A DNA stretch of 59,004 bases, taken from an uncultured Flavobacteriaceae bacterium. Lineage in GTDB: Bacteria; Bacteroidota; Bacteroidia; Flavobacteriales; Flavobacteriaceae. The DNA lies in contig CAJWGK010000004.1 in assembly GCA_913030895.1 (NCBI GenBank), positions 1-59,004 of the forward strand, in the 5' to 3' direction. Within the stretch, counting starts at the first letter, position 1; each line of letters opens with the position of its first letter. A model generated the notes under the pieces. It ran no database searches and had not been told where the DNA came from. It was given only the letters and a program-made list of their open reading frames with translations. The position numbers and the translations under genes are program-made. This document shows, one piece after another, positions 1 to 9,809 of the stretch.

Positions 1-57
1 TTAAATAGATAAAGATTTATTGTAACTAAATGATTAACAATACTTTATGAAAATAAA

Positions 58-825
58 TTATTTTTCAAAAACAGACAGTGCGTTTTCAGTTGTAATCTGT
101 GCAATTTCTTCATCGGCAATAGAATGTATTTCAGCTAACTTTTGATTGATCAAAGTCAAATATTCGCTTTTATTACGTTTTCCGCGATAAGGAACTGGTG
201 CAAGGTAGGGTGAATCTGTCTCCAAAACGATATTTTCAAGGGGAATCTTATCTAAAAATTGATCTATTTTTCCATTTTTGAAAGTCACCACTCCTCCAAT
301 TCCCAGTTTTAGATTAAAATCAATGGCACGTTTGGCATGCTCATATTTACCTGTAAAACAATGAAAAATTCCATAGAGTTTTTCGCCTTTATGATTATCA
401 AGCACTTCAAAAACCTCATCAAAAGCATCTCTACAATGAATAACAATGGGCATGTTATTTTGTTTTGCCCAAATTATTTGTTGATTGAAAGCCTCTTGTT
501 GTTGTACTAAAAAATTTTTATCCCAGTACAGGTCAATTCCGATTTCTCCAATGGCTACAAAATCACGATTAGCCAAATTTTCGCTAACATGATTGAGTTC
601 CTCCAAGTAGTTTTCCTTAACGTGAGTTGGATGTAGCCCAGTCATCAAGCGAATATGTTGTGGGAATTCTTTTTCTAGCTCATACATTCTGTCGGTATAC
701 GTGCTATCTATGGCAGGTAAATAAAAACGGAAGACTCCCTTATCTATGGCTTTATTGATCACTTCAGTCCGATCGCTATCAAAGGCCTCAACATAAAGGT
801 GGGTATGGGTATCTATCATTCTCAT
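58..825 (-). CDS. tatD: TatD family metal-dependent hydrolase (deoxyribonuclease)
   Basis: Probable cytoplasmic metal-dependent DNase of the TatD/YcfH family, an amidohydrolase-type TIM barrel linked to DNA repair and turnover. Visible family motifs are the N-terminal metal-binding IDTHTHLY, GEIGIDLY, the HCRDAF histidine block, GIFHCFTG and the C-terminal LETDSPYLAP. The frame stays open upstream to base 912, but the extra 29 residues are unlike the family and overlap the divergent neighbour. I therefore start at the ATG at 825 (255 aa); the ATG at 819 (253 aa) is equally good. The gene is divergent from the small protease gene at 875. The family is clear; the exact substrate is not shown by sequence. 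Confidence 0.9.
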   Translation of the reverse strand: MRMIDTHTHLYVEAFDSDRTEVINKAIDKGVFRFYLPAIDSTYTDRMYELEKEFPQHIRLMTGLHPTHVKENYLEELNHVSENLANRDFVAIGEIGIDLYWDKNFLVQQQEAFNQQIIWAKQNNMPIVIHCRDAFDEVFEVLDNHKGEKLYGIFHCFTGKYEHAKRAIDFNLKLGIGGVVTFKNGKIDQFLDKIPLENIVLETDSPYLAPVPYRGKRNKSEYLTLINQKLAEIHSIADEEIAQITTENALSVFEK

Positions 826-874
826 TGGGGTAAAATTAAGATTTCGTTTTTTACTTTTACAAAAAATTAAACCA

Positions 875-1306
875 TTGTTTAAAAAACCAGCTGTGAAAAA
901 AGTCAAAATCAAGCTTACCCAAACAAATCACTTGAGTTGTCAAGCAAGAATCAATGGTATTAAAGCTAACTTATTAATAGATACAGGAGCATCCAATAGC
1001 TGTATTGCACTTGCATTAAAAGATCATTTCGGGATTAAAGAAAAAGGAGACCCCTTTGAAGCCGCTGGCGCGGGGGAGGATAAAATGAAAGCCGTTTTAG
1101 CCCACAAATGCAATTTATTTCTTGGAAGATATCGTATTGGTCAAAACACTTTTGTTCTGCTGGATATGCAGCACATTAATGCAACATTAGTTAAAGAAGG
1201 TGGAGAGACTATTGACGGCATATTGGGAAATGACTTTCTTCGAAAAAATAAAGTTATCATTGATTACAAAAGAAAAGCAATGATAATTCAGACCGAGGAT
1301 TTATAA
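875..1306 (+). CDS. Retropepsin-like single-domain aspartic protease
   Basis: A protein of about 140 aa with one aspartic-protease half-domain. The active-site motif is [10 protein letters not shown] near residues 34-43, and a hydrophobic-hydrophobic-Gly pattern (GILGNDFL) lies near the C terminus, as in retropepsin-like clip or gag-polyprotein-type proteases that work as dimers. No signal peptide is visible, so it is probably cytoplasmic. There is no ATG: translation must begin at TTG 875 or, more plausibly, GTG 893 (137 aa). It is divergent from tatD, and its last 6 bases overlap the end of convergent sucB. Its physiological substrate is unknown to me. Confidence 0.72.
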   Translation: MFKKPAVKKVKIKLTQTNHLSCQARINGIKANLLIDTGASNSCIALALKDHFGIKEKGDPFEAAGAGEDKMKAVLAHKCNLFLGRYRIGQNTFVLLDMQHINATLVKEGGETIDGILGNDFLRKNKVIIDYKRKAMIIQTEDL

Positions 1307-2506
1307 CTCCAGCGCCGTTTTGACATCATTGTCCATTAATATTTCCTGGGGTTTTTCTAACGCCTCTTTTATTGCCACTAAAAAACCTACAGATTCTTTA
1401 CCGTCAATGATGCGGTGATCATAGGACAGTGCCAAATACATCATCGGTCTAATTTCAACTTTACCATCAATAGCAACAGGACGCTCGATGATATTGTGCA
1501 TTCCCAAAATTGCCGATTGAGGTGGATTAATTATCGGGGTTGACAACATGGAGCCAAAAACCCCACCGTTTGAGATGGTGAAGGTACCTCCGGTCATATC
1601 ATCAACAGTAATTTGACCTTCTCGGGCTCTGGTGGCTAATCTTTTTATCTCCTTTTCAATTTCTCTGAAAGTAAGTTTTTCGGCACTTCTCACTACAGGT
1701 ACCATTAGTCCTTTTGGTCCAGAGACTGCAACACTGATGTCGCAATAATCATAAGAAATTTTATAATCTCCATCGATCATTGAGTTTACGTCAGGAAACA
1801 ACTTGAGTGCTCTGACTACAGCCATGGTAAAAAAGCTCATAAACCCAAGCCCAACACCGTGTTTTTCGGCAAAAGTTTCTTTGTATTGTTTTCTCAATGC
1901 AAAAATGGGAGCCATGTCAGCTTCGTTGAAGGTAGTGAGCATTGCCGTTTCATTTTTCACGGCAACTAATCTCTCAGCAACTTTACGTCTGAGCATCGAT
2001 AGTTTTTTACGCTCCTCTCCTCTTTTGGAACCTTCTGGTGCTGACCCCATCGATGGAATTGCTTTTACAGCATCTTCTTTGGTGATTCTTCCCCCTCTTC
2101 CCGAACCGATAATGGATTCTATATCAATTTCTTTTTCAGCAATTATTTTTTTTGCAGCAGGTGAGGCTGTCCCAGTTGCATAACTTGATTGAACTACTGG
2201 GTCAGGAGTACTAACTACAGGTCTTTCTTCAACTTCTTTAGGTGCAGCAGATTGTCCTTCTTGCGGCTGACCTTCAGTATCGATTAAACAGACTACCGCG
2301 CCAACTGCCACAGCATCGCCTTCCTCCGCTTTTAGGGTGATCGTTCCACCGGTTTCAGCAGGCAACTCTAATGTAGCCTTATCGGAGTCTACCTCAGCAA
2401 TCGCCTGATCTTTTTCTACATAATCACCATCGGTGACAAGCCACTGGGCGATTTCTACCTCGGTTATCGATTCCCCCGGTGAAGGGACCTTCATCTCTAA
2501 AATCAT
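1301..2506 (-). CDS. sucB: 2-oxoglutarate dehydrogenase E2, dihydrolipoamide succinyltransferase
   Basis: E2 core of the 2-oxoglutarate dehydrogenase complex; it transfers the succinyl group from lipoate to CoA in the TCA cycle. Domains in order: a lipoyl domain at about residues 1-78 with lipoyl-lysine K43 in DSDKATLEL; an Ala/Pro/Glu-rich linker; a peripheral subunit-binding domain at about 110-150 ([19 protein letters not shown]-like); and a catalytic domain ending in SYDHRIIDG with His364 and Asp368. At 401 aa it has the usual family length. The E1 gene sucA lies upstream on the same strand but is separated by a GH117 gene, so the usual direct sucA-sucB junction is broken. The 3' end overlaps the convergent protease gene by 6 bases. 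Confidence 0.95.
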   Translation of the reverse strand: MILEMKVPSPGESITEVEIAQWLVTDGDYVEKDQAIAEVDSDKATLELPAETGGTITLKAEEGDAVAVGAVVCLIDTEGQPQEGQSAAPKEVEERPVVSTPDPVVQSSYATGTASPAAKKIIAEKEIDIESIIGSGRGGRITKEDAVKAIPSMGSAPEGSKRGEERKKLSMLRRKVAERLVAVKNETAMLTTFNEADMAPIFALRKQYKETFAEKHGVGLGFMSFFTMAVVRALKLFPDVNSMIDGDYKISYDYCDISVAVSGPKGLMVPVVRSAEKLTFREIEKEIKRLATRAREGQITVDDMTGGTFTISNGGVFGSMLSTPIINPPQSAILGMHNIIERPVAIDGKVEIRPMMYLALSYDHRIIDGKESVGFLVAIKEALEKPQEILMDNDVKTALEL

Positions 2507-2717
2507 AGTTACTTATTTCGTGATTTATGCCATGAGAAAAACTAAATCTCCTGATCTATATGTTCAAATCCTTTTTGCAAAATTAACATTTATTAAACAT
2601 CCTTAATAAGATTTTTTCAAAATGAGGATGGAAGTGATGATCGTAATTCTCTGTAGGGTTTGCTTTGATCATATTATTTAATACAATTAATCTTTTTTGG
2701 ATGGACGATTTAGGGTA

Positions 2718-3911
2718 TTATTTTTTTTTGATTTTAAACCCTCTGATGTACTGATAGTTATAATTTTTGTATTCGTGAGTTAAGCCCCAGCGTAAAACTT
2801 CAAGGGGGGCTTTTTCTTGGTCTAGTGTTCTATTTAAACCGATAGCTTTTGGGGTAGCTTTTACAGCGCCCATTATTTCAAAATTGATTCCGTCTTTGGC
2901 CCACTGAACCGTATTACGTTCAGGACCATCAGTTGTAATTAGTGAAGCGATTCCACCATTGTATGGCCAAACGCATATTTCATGCCCACTGTTACTGATC
3001 GGGTTATAGGGAGACTTAACGTAAGGACCTTTGGGGTGGTCAGCTATGGCAAGACCGTGTCTAATTTGCCTACCACCAAATGTAATTGCTTCACCCATTT
3101 GCTCTCCTTTGTAGTATAAATAGAACTTTCCCTTGTAAGGGATAATACACGGATCATGTACTTTGTGACTGTCAAAGTCTCCTTTTTTAATCACTGAAAA
3201 CCTATCTTGAAGATCGTTACCCTTCCAAATTCCATTGTCTGTTGGACTAAGAATGGGTTTGGGACTTTTTGTCCAAGGGCCGTTTGGATTATCTGACCAA
3301 GCTAAACCAATTTGATTTTTGACTCTTTTATTATATGGGCCTCCGACTGTTTGATAGCATAGATAAAACATTCCCTTATAAGCCATAATTTCAACGGTAA
3401 AAACGGCGCGGTCATCATAGGCGTCTTGGGGACCCCTCGAAACAGCAACCCCTTGTTCATTCCATATAACCCCATCCTCGGAAGTAGCATACCAAATATC
3501 TGATCTGTCCCAAGGGAAGACCTTATCCTTATTTATATCTCCATCAAATCCATCAGTTTTACCAATACTTTTTGTGTACCAAGTGTAATATTTACCTTGG
3601 TGTTTGATTATAGCACTTGGGTCTCTTCTTACCACACCCTCCTGGTAAGCAAAATCTCCTTTCAGATCATAAACGGAATATTCAAAATACCAATCATTGT
3701 TGTAAAGTTGATCGTTCGACCATTGGAGTGCTCTTTTGGATGCAGCGCTTAATTTATGCTTATTGGTAATCCCCAAAAAATCCAGTTTTTGCTCAGATAA
3801 ATCCGGTTGATCTAAATCATCGGAAATATTTGAGGGGATATCAGAACATGACATAATCATCGTAAAAACAATTATGATTTTAAAGATGAACTTATCAGTG
3901 TTTAATTTCAA
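2718..3911 (-). CDS. GH117-like alpha-1,3-(3,6-anhydro)-galactosidase, lipoprotein
   Basis: A 397-aa protein that I place in glycoside hydrolase family 117, five-bladed propeller enzymes that remove terminal 3,6-anhydro-L-galactose from neoagaro-oligosaccharides. Support comes from RRDPSA at residues 95-100 (Asp97 as candidate base), KVHDP with Asp253, and SGHEICVW with the His310-Glu311 pair. These positions fit my recollection of characterised GH117 enzymes. The family is usually about 390-400 aa. The N terminus is hydrophobic and ends at Cys22 in IMSC, a plausible lipobox, so the protein is probably periplasmic or membrane-anchored. It lies between sucA (77-base gap) and sucB (211-base gap), same strand. 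Exact specificity could be agar, porphyran-derived or another anhydro-sugar glycan. Confidence 0.8.
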   Translation of the reverse strand: MKLNTDKFIFKIIIVFTMIMSCSDIPSNISDDLDQPDLSEQKLDFLGITNKHKLSAASKRALQWSNDQLYNNDWYFEYSVYDLKGDFAYQEGVVRRDPSAIIKHQGKYYTWYTKSIGKTDGFDGDINKDKVFPWDRSDIWYATSEDGVIWNEQGVAVSRGPQDAYDDRAVFTVEIMAYKGMFYLCYQTVGGPYNKRVKNQIGLAWSDNPNGPWTKSPKPILSPTDNGIWKGNDLQDRFSVIKKGDFDSHKVHDPCIIPYKGKFYLYYKGEQMGEAITFGGRQIRHGLAIADHPKGPYVKSPYNPISNSGHEICVWPYNGGIASLITTDGPERNTVQWAKDGINFEIMGAVKATPKAIGLNRTLDQEKAPLEVLRWGLTHEYKNYNYQYIRGFKIKKK

Positions 3912-3988
3912 ATGGTATGATTTTACAAATTTCGAAAATACAACTAATCAATAAAGATGTTTTTCTTTAAAATTGGATTGATAGCCTA

Positions 3989-6754
3989 TTACTTTTTTTT
4001 CCTAATGAAGTTGTCTTGAGAAGGGTCGAAAACATAATCAATCACTTGGCGGTGTCTATTTCTAAACCTAGCAGCACTTCCTGCTGCAGGAGAGCCGTAG
4101 TACCTTCTAGTGGCTGGTCTCATTTTACTGGCTTGCGGCAATTGCAAAAGTAAATAGCCCCAAGCTCCCATATTACGTGGTTCCTCTTGTGCCCATACAA
4201 TTTCTTTTGCTGCACTGTAGCGATCAATTTCAGATTGAATTTCTTCGTATGGTAATGGAAATAGTTGTTCTATTCTTACAATGGCAACATCCATTCGATT
4301 CTTTTCAGCTCTTGCATCAATCAAATCATAATAAAATTTACCAGAGCAAAAAACTAACTTCTGAACTTGTTTTTGATCTACTTCACCATCAGGAATAACC
4401 CTTTGGAAAGCACCATTTGTCAAGTCTTCAACCTTTGAAACTGCCATGGGATGCCTCAAAAGACTTTTTGGGGTAAAAATAATCAATGGTTTTCTAAAAT
4501 TGCCTTTCATCTGCCTTCTCAGTAAATGAAAAAAGTTGGCTGGCGTTGTGCAATTGGCGACAAACATATTGTCTTTTGCACAAAGTTGAAGATAACGCTC
4601 CATTCGAGCTGAAGAATGTTCTGCTCCTTGACCTTCATAGCCATGAGGTAGTAACATGACAATGCCGTTTTGTGTTTTCCATTTATCCTCAGCAGCGGAT
4701 AAATATTGATCAATCATAATTTGAGCGCCGTTAGAAAAGTCTCCAAACTGAGCTTCCCAAATGGTTAATGTTTTCGGACTGGCCATCGCATACCCATAGT
4801 CAAACCCTAAAACACCGTATTCTGACAGTAGAGAATTGTATACCCTAAATTTCCCTTGATTTGAAGGATTAATTTGATTCAATAAGATCAATTCTTCCTC
4901 AGAAGCCTCAGCTTTCAAAACAGCATGCCGGTGAGAGAAGGTTCCCCTCTCAACGTCTTGCCCCGACAATCTGACGTTAAAACCTTCCTCTAAAAGGGTT
5001 CCATAGGCTAGCAACTCACCCATTGCCCAATCAAGCCTATCCGTATCAAAAAACATTTTTTTACGATCAGCAATCAAGCGTTCAATTTTCCGTAAAAACT
5101 TCTTATCCTCAGGCAATGTTGATATAGCATTGGCGACAACAGTAAGTTTATCGCTCTGAACAGCAGTAATTATTTCTGGGTGCATCCCCAATTCATCAAC
5201 TCGCTGATAGCCTTGCCATTCATCTTCCATAAAGGGCGTTACCAAAGTTGTTTCCTCATTCCGAGAAACTTGAAGGTTTTTTTCCAGCCCAGACTTATAA
5301 GCTTGTTCTTCATTTTTCACATAATCCCGATCAATGATCCCCTCTGCAATTAATTTTTCAGCGTAAATATCCCTTGGATTGTTGTGGGCTGCAATCGCTT
5401 TGTATAATTTAGGTTGGGTAAAACGAGGTTCGTCACCCTCATTGTGTCCGTATTTCCTGTAACCCAAAAGGTCAATAAAGACATCGGCTTTAAATTGCAT
5501 TCTAAAATCTAGCGCAAAGAGAACTGCATGGACTACTGCCTCGGCATCATCAGCATTAACATGCATTACAGGAGAGAGCGTAACTTTGCCAACGTCAGTA
5601 CAATAGGTGCTTGATCGTGCGTCCAGATAGTTAGTCGTAAAACCAATTTGATTGTTTACAACAATATGAATGGTTCCCCCAGTAGAGTATCCTTTGAGGC
5701 GCGCCATTTGGGCAATTTCATAGGCGATACCCTGTCCTGCTATGGCTGCATCTCCATGAACTATAATGGGTAAAACTTTAGAACTATCCCCATTAAATTT
5801 ATTTTCCATTTTTGCCCGAGTTATTCCCTCAACAACTGCCCCTACTGTCTCAAGGTGAGAGGGATTAGGCGCGATATTCATGTTGATCCTTTTACCGTTA
5901 TCGCTGGTTCTGATTGAAGTCCAACCCATATGGTATTTTACATCGCCATCAAAAACCAGTTCATCGTAATCTTTACCGTCAAATTCACTAAAAATATCCT
6001 TCGGTGACTTCCCAAATATATTCGTAAGCGTGCTGAGTCTTCCTCTATGTGCCATTCCCATGATAAACTCCTGAACGCCCTTATCTGCAGCAGCCTCAAT
6101 CATCGTATCAAGTGCGGGAATTAGCGACTCCCCTCCTTCAAGCGAAAAACGCTTCTGGCCTACATACTTGGTATGAAGAAAATTCTCAAAACTAACTGCT
6201 TGATTTAATTTATTGAGAATGTGCTTTTTTTGATCTGGGTTGAAATTAGGATGGTTTTCATTTTGGTGCAATCGCTCTTTAATCCATTCTTTTTTCTCAA
6301 CATTCCTCACATACATATACTCCACCCCTATTGACTCACAATAAGTTTTTTGGAGATGCTCTACAATGGTTGCAAGTGTGCTAGGGCCAATTCCAACTAT
6401 TGAACCGGCGTTAAATACTGTCGATAAATCTTCTTGGGTCAGACCGAAGTTTTCTACATCTAGGTTGGGGCTATAAGTTCTTCTGTTACGTACCGGATTG
6501 GTTTTGGTAAACAAATGCCCTCGCGTACGATAACCCTCTATTAGTCTAACGACCTGAAATTCTTTTTTAACTGACTCAGGCACTTCAACTGTTCCAGCAA
6601 TAGCCTGTCCTTCGGCATTTTCGATTCCAAAATCAAAACCTTGAAAAAATGCTCTCCAACTGGGTTCTACCGTATCCGGATTGTTTAAGTATTGCTCATA
6701 CAACTCAGCAAAATAAGCGGTATGTGCCGAATTTAGGAATGAATATTTGTCCAT
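3989..6754 (-). CDS. sucA: 2-oxoglutarate dehydrogenase E1 component
   Basis: Thiamine-diphosphate-dependent decarboxylase of the 2-oxoglutarate dehydrogenase complex (TCA cycle, cytoplasm). At 921 aa it has family length. Recognisable blocks are the N-terminal LNSAHTAYFAELYEQY E1-type segment, MAHRGRLSTLTNIFGK, the ThDP/Mg region HGDAAIAGQGIAYE, HVNADDAEAVVHAV, YRKYGHNEGDEPRFTQP and a C-terminal pyrimidine-binding domain with LPHGYEGQGAEHSSAR. It is the first gene of a minus-strand unit sucA - GH117 - sucB. A weak Bacteroidota -7 element (TAATTTTG on the minus strand, 6783-6790) lies about 30 bases before the start, but I found no convincing -33 element. Confidence 0.96.
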   Translation of the reverse strand: MDKYSFLNSAHTAYFAELYEQYLNNPDTVEPSWRAFFQGFDFGIENAEGQAIAGTVEVPESVKKEFQVVRLIEGYRTRGHLFTKTNPVRNRRTYSPNLDVENFGLTQEDLSTVFNAGSIVGIGPSTLATIVEHLQKTYCESIGVEYMYVRNVEKKEWIKERLHQNENHPNFNPDQKKHILNKLNQAVSFENFLHTKYVGQKRFSLEGGESLIPALDTMIEAAADKGVQEFIMGMAHRGRLSTLTNIFGKSPKDIFSEFDGKDYDELVFDGDVKYHMGWTSIRTSDNGKRINMNIAPNPSHLETVGAVVEGITRAKMENKFNGDSSKVLPIIVHGDAAIAGQGIAYEIAQMARLKGYSTGGTIHIVVNNQIGFTTNYLDARSSTYCTDVGKVTLSPVMHVNADDAEAVVHAVLFALDFRMQFKADVFIDLLGYRKYGHNEGDEPRFTQPKLYKAIAAHNNPRDIYAEKLIAEGIIDRDYVKNEEQAYKSGLEKNLQVSRNEETTLVTPFMEDEWQGYQRVDELGMHPEIITAVQSDKLTVVANAISTLPEDKKFLRKIERLIADRKKMFFDTDRLDWAMGELLAYGTLLEEGFNVRLSGQDVERGTFSHRHAVLKAEASEEELILLNQINPSNQGKFRVYNSLLSEYGVLGFDYGYAMASPKTLTIWEAQFGDFSNGAQIMIDQYLSAAEDKWKTQNGIVMLLPHGYEGQGAEHSSARMERYLQLCAKDNMFVANCTTPANFFHLLRRQMKGNFRKPLIIFTPKSLLRHPMAVSKVEDLTNGAFQRVIPDGEVDQKQVQKLVFCSGKFYYDLIDARAEKNRMDVAIVRIEQLFPLPYEEIQSEIDRYSAAKEIVWAQEEPRNMGAWGYLLLQLPQASKMRPATRRYYGSPAAGSAARFRNRHRQVIDYVFDPSQDNFIRKKK

Positions 6755-6942
6755 TAAATCATATTGCTACTGATCCTAGCTACAAAATTACAATTTTTGT
6801 CTAAAGAGGTTAAGTTTTAATTACAAAACAACGTATTTCTTGTTAAATTTGTTTTGAAAAAGTGCTGATGACGGAGCTGTAATTAAATTCAAAATCAGGA
6901 CAATTTTTAGTTATTATTATTTTCAAAAATTTGATTTTGTAG

Positions 6943-8202
6943 ATGTTTGCTTTAATTGATTGCAATAATTTTTACGCTTCATGCGAGCGGGTTTTTCAGC
7001 CTCAATACGAGGGTAAGGCAGTCGTAATATTGTCTAACAACGACGGCTGTGTAATTGCCCGAAGCAATGAAGCCAAAGCCCTTGGGATCCCCATGGGCGC
7101 GCCTGCTTTTAAGTTCAGAAAGGAATTCAAAAAACATAATATCAAGGTTTTCTCTTCAAACTATCCCCTCTATGGAGACATGAGTCATCGGGTGATGAAA
7201 ATCCTAGAAAACTATACTCCTAATGTAGAAATTTACAGTATTGATGAGGCTTTTTTAAAATTTGAAGGATTTGAATATTTTGATTTAAGAGAAACTGGCT
7301 TAAAAATGCGAAAACAAGTGCGCCAGTGGACAGGTATTCCAGTTTCCGTTGGAATCGCACCATCAAAGGCCTTAGCAAAAATCGCCAATAAAATTGCTAA
7401 AAAATTTGCCAATCAAACTGATGGAGTTTACTGTATAGACAGCGATGAAAAGCGTCTAAAAGCCCTAAAATGGACTCCGATAAGTGACATTTGGGGCGTT
7501 GGGATGAGACACAGTAAAAGACTCGAAGCTTTGGGTATAAAAACAGCCTTGGACTTTGTAAATCTGCCAGATGGCTGGGTAAAAAAGCACATGAGTATTT
7601 TAGGATTAAGACTAAAAAGAGATCTGGAGGGAATGCCTAGCATCCAACTGGAAGAGGCTACTCCTGCAAAAAAGTCGATTGCCACAACAAGGAGTTTTAA
7701 AAATATGCTTACTAAATTTATTGATCTTGAAGAACGTATTACTACCTACACTCTTTTGGGAGCAGAAAAGCTCAGAAAGCAACGAAGTTGTGCTTCGGCC
7801 ATTTACGTTTTTGTGAGAAGTAATCCTTTCCAAACAGCAACTGAACAATACAGGAATGGCTGTACCGTGACCCTGCCCTATGCCACGGATTCTAGTCTGA
7901 TTTTAAACCAATATGCCCTAAAGGGGTTAAGAAGTATTTTCAAATCGGGTATTGAATATAAAAAAGCAGGAATATTGCTGCTTGGACTAAGCCCGTCAAC
8001 GTCAAGACAAATGAGTTTATTTGAAAAAAATACTGCCAGGCATACAGCATTGATGCAAGCCATGGATAAAATCCATCGCCGCTTTGGCCCACATCGGATG
8101 AAACTCGCAAGTCAAGATTTAAAACAAACGTGGAAAATGAGAAGGGATCATCTTTCTAATCGTTTTACTACAGAAATCAAGGAGGTTATCAAGGTCAAAT
8201 GA
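6943..8202 (+). CDS. umuC: Y-family DNA polymerase, UmuC-type (Pol V catalytic subunit)
   Basis: Error-prone translesion polymerase of 419 aa. Y-family signatures are visible: the first catalytic Asp6 in ALIDCNNFYASCE, the SNNDGCVIARSNEAKALGI block, and the YSIDEAF catalytic pair Asp101-Glu102. A little-finger and C-terminal UmuC domain (DUF4113-like) follow, with MRRDHLSNRFTT near the end. It overlaps the downstream umuD-like gene by four bases (ATGA), so the two are translationally coupled, but the order is umuC then umuD, the reverse of E. coli. A possible -7 element TAAATTTG lies at 6844-6851. I could not identify a LexA box. Confidence 0.95.
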   Translation: MFALIDCNNFYASCERVFQPQYEGKAVVILSNNDGCVIARSNEAKALGIPMGAPAFKFRKEFKKHNIKVFSSNYPLYGDMSHRVMKILENYTPNVEIYSIDEAFLKFEGFEYFDLRETGLKMRKQVRQWTGIPVSVGIAPSKALAKIANKIAKKFANQTDGVYCIDSDEKRLKALKWTPISDIWGVGMRHSKRLEALGIKTALDFVNLPDGWVKKHMSILGLRLKRDLEGMPSIQLEEATPAKKSIATTRSFKNMLTKFIDLEERITTYTLLGAEKLRKQRSCASAIYVFVRSNPFQTATEQYRNGCTVTLPYATDSSLILNQYALKGLRSIFKSGIEYKKAGILLLGLSPSTSRQMSLFEKNTARHTALMQAMDKIHRRFGPHRMKLASQDLKQTWKMRRDHLSNRFTTEIKEVIKVK

Positions 8203-8633
8203 GTACAGGAGATAAAATCATTTTTTTTCATCCAGACCAGGAATCAGGAAAAGGTTCGTTTTTGGCTCAAGAGGGTATTTCTGCGGGATTTCCTTCTCCA
8301 GCAGATGACTTTAAGGAACTGAGGATCAGCATTGACCGCGAGGTAGTGAAAAATGAAGAGGCTACTTTTTATGCGAGGGTATCTGGTGAGTCAATGCAGG
8401 GAGCAGGCTTAGATGACGGTGACCTGTTAGTAATTGATCGCAGTTTGGAACCACAAGACAACAAAATTGCCGTTTGTTTTATTGACGGAGAGTTTACGGT
8501 AAAACGATTAAAGGTCCAAAAGGACTGTATCTATCTGATGCCCGAAAACAGCAAATACGAACCGATAAAAGTCACAGAAGACAATGAATTAATTATCTGG
8601 GGAGTAGTGACTTATGTGGTAAAAAAGGTTTAA
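8199..8633 (+). CDS. umuD: UmuD-like S24 peptidase, self-cleaving partner of UmuC
   Basis: A LexA/UmuD-type S24 serine-lysine peptidase of 144 aa. In E. coli the RecA filament triggers self-cleavage to UmuD', which joins UmuC to form Pol V. The likely cleavage bond is Ala29-Gly30, just before FPSPADDF, the same context as in E. coli. Catalytic Ser65 lies in SGESM and Lys102 in FTVKRL. No DNA-binding domain precedes the cleavage site, which separates it from LexA. Its start overlaps the umuC stop by four bases. It converges on the thiolase gene with a gap of only 2 bases. Confidence 0.93.
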   Translation: MSTGDKIIFFHPDQESGKGSFLAQEGISAGFPSPADDFKELRISIDREVVKNEEATFYARVSGESMQGAGLDDGDLLVIDRSLEPQDNKIAVCFIDGEFTVKRLKVQKDCIYLMPENSKYEPIKVTEDNELIIWGVVTYVVKKV

Positions 8634-8635
8634 TC

Positions 8636-9805
8636 TTACAGCCGTTCAAAAATACCAGCAATACCTTGACCTCCACCAACACAAGCAGTTACCATACCAT
8701 ACTTTTGGTTTCGGCGCTTCATCTCATTGAGTAGCTGAATGGTAAGCTTTGCTCCAGTACAACCTAAGGGATGGCCTAGGGCGACAGCACCTCCATTGAC
8801 ATTGACTGTTTCGGGATCTAAACCACTTTCTTGAATCACAGCTAATGACTGAGCAGCAAAAGCTTCGTTAAGTTCTGTTTGTTCGATATCATTGAGCTTT
8901 AGACCAGCTTGGTTTAGCGCTTTAGGTATGGCCTCACAGGGGCCAATACCCATATATAGTGGGTCAACGCCACCGACCGCACAGGCGGCCATTCTGGCGA
9001 TAGGTTCTAAGCCTAATTCTTTGACCTTAGTTGCACTCATTACCAAGGTAAATGCAGCGCCATCAGAAGTCTGGGACGAATTACCTGCAGTGACAATACC
9101 GCCTTGCTTGAAGGCAGCTCTCAATCTACTCAATCCAGCCATACTGGTATCTCTTCTGACACCTTCATCGACTGCAACGGTATGGGTACTAGTAACTTTT
9201 TTACCTTCCTTAACGAATACTTCCTCTACTTCAATAGGAAGAATTTCGCCTTTGAAATAGCCCTGATCAATGGCGTTAGCCGCCTTTTGATGAGAGGCTA
9301 ATGAAAATTCGTCAGCTGCCTCACGGGTGATATTAAACTTGGCTGCAACAGCTTCTGCAGTGGCACCCATACTTACGTGATAATTGATGTTTTCTTTATT
9401 GGCTTGGTAGCTGGGAGCCAATTTATAGCCTGTCATTGGAATTAAACTCATGCTTTCTGCTCCACCAGCAATATAAATATCACCCATACCTGCTTTGACC
9501 TTAGCAACTGCCATTGAAATAGCTTCTAGACCTGAAGCACAATAACGATTGATGGTAATTCCAGGGACTTCAATTCCCAATGCCCTTGCAGAAATTAAAC
9601 GACCAACTTGTAAGCCCTGCTCCCCCTCGGGATTGGCACAGCCGACAATTACGTCGTTGACGGTGGTTGGGTCTAGTTCAGGAACATTTTTGACCAAGTG
9701 TTTTATAAGCTCAACGGCCATGTCATCTGAACGATAGTTTTTAAATCCCCCTTTTTTTGCTTTTCCGACTGCGGTTCTGTAACCTTTAATAATGTATGCT
9801 TCCAT
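8636..9805 (-). CDS. Acetyl-CoA C-acyltransferase (3-ketoacyl-CoA thiolase)
   Basis: Thiolase of 389 aa that cleaves 3-ketoacyl-CoA to acetyl-CoA in the last step of fatty-acid beta-oxidation. The nucleophile Cys89 is in [10 protein letters not shown], the histidine motif is [15 protein letters not shown], and the second catalytic cysteine is in [11 protein letters not shown] near the C terminus. It is the second gene of a minus-strand operon, 4 bases after the FadN-type gene, the usual FadN-FadA arrangement. The acyl-CoA dehydrogenase that often follows in this phylum is absent here because umuD converges immediately. A biosynthetic acetoacetyl-CoA thiolase is less likely given the neighbour. 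Confidence 0.93.
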   Translation of the reverse strand: MEAYIIKGYRTAVGKAKKGGFKNYRSDDMAVELIKHLVKNVPELDPTTVNDVIVGCANPEGEQGLQVGRLISARALGIEVPGITINRYCASGLEAISMAVAKVKAGMGDIYIAGGAESMSLIPMTGYKLAPSYQANKENINYHVSMGATAEAVAAKFNITREAADEFSLASHQKAANAIDQGYFKGEILPIEVEEVFVKEGKKVTSTHTVAVDEGVRRDTSMAGLSRLRAAFKQGGIVTAGNSSQTSDGAAFTLVMSATKVKELGLEPIARMAACAVGGVDPLYMGIGPCEAIPKALNQAGLKLNDIEQTELNEAFAAQSLAVIQESGLDPETVNVNGGAVALGHPLGCTGAKLTIQLLNEMKRRNQKYGMVTACVGGGQGIAGIFERL

Positions 9806-9809
9806 ATTT

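Noticed and set aside
1803-2183. A 126-aa open frame on the plus strand inside sucB
   Set aside because: It is antisense to a strongly conserved gene, has no family pattern and a low-complexity Ser/Leu-rich composition, as expected for a shadow frame.
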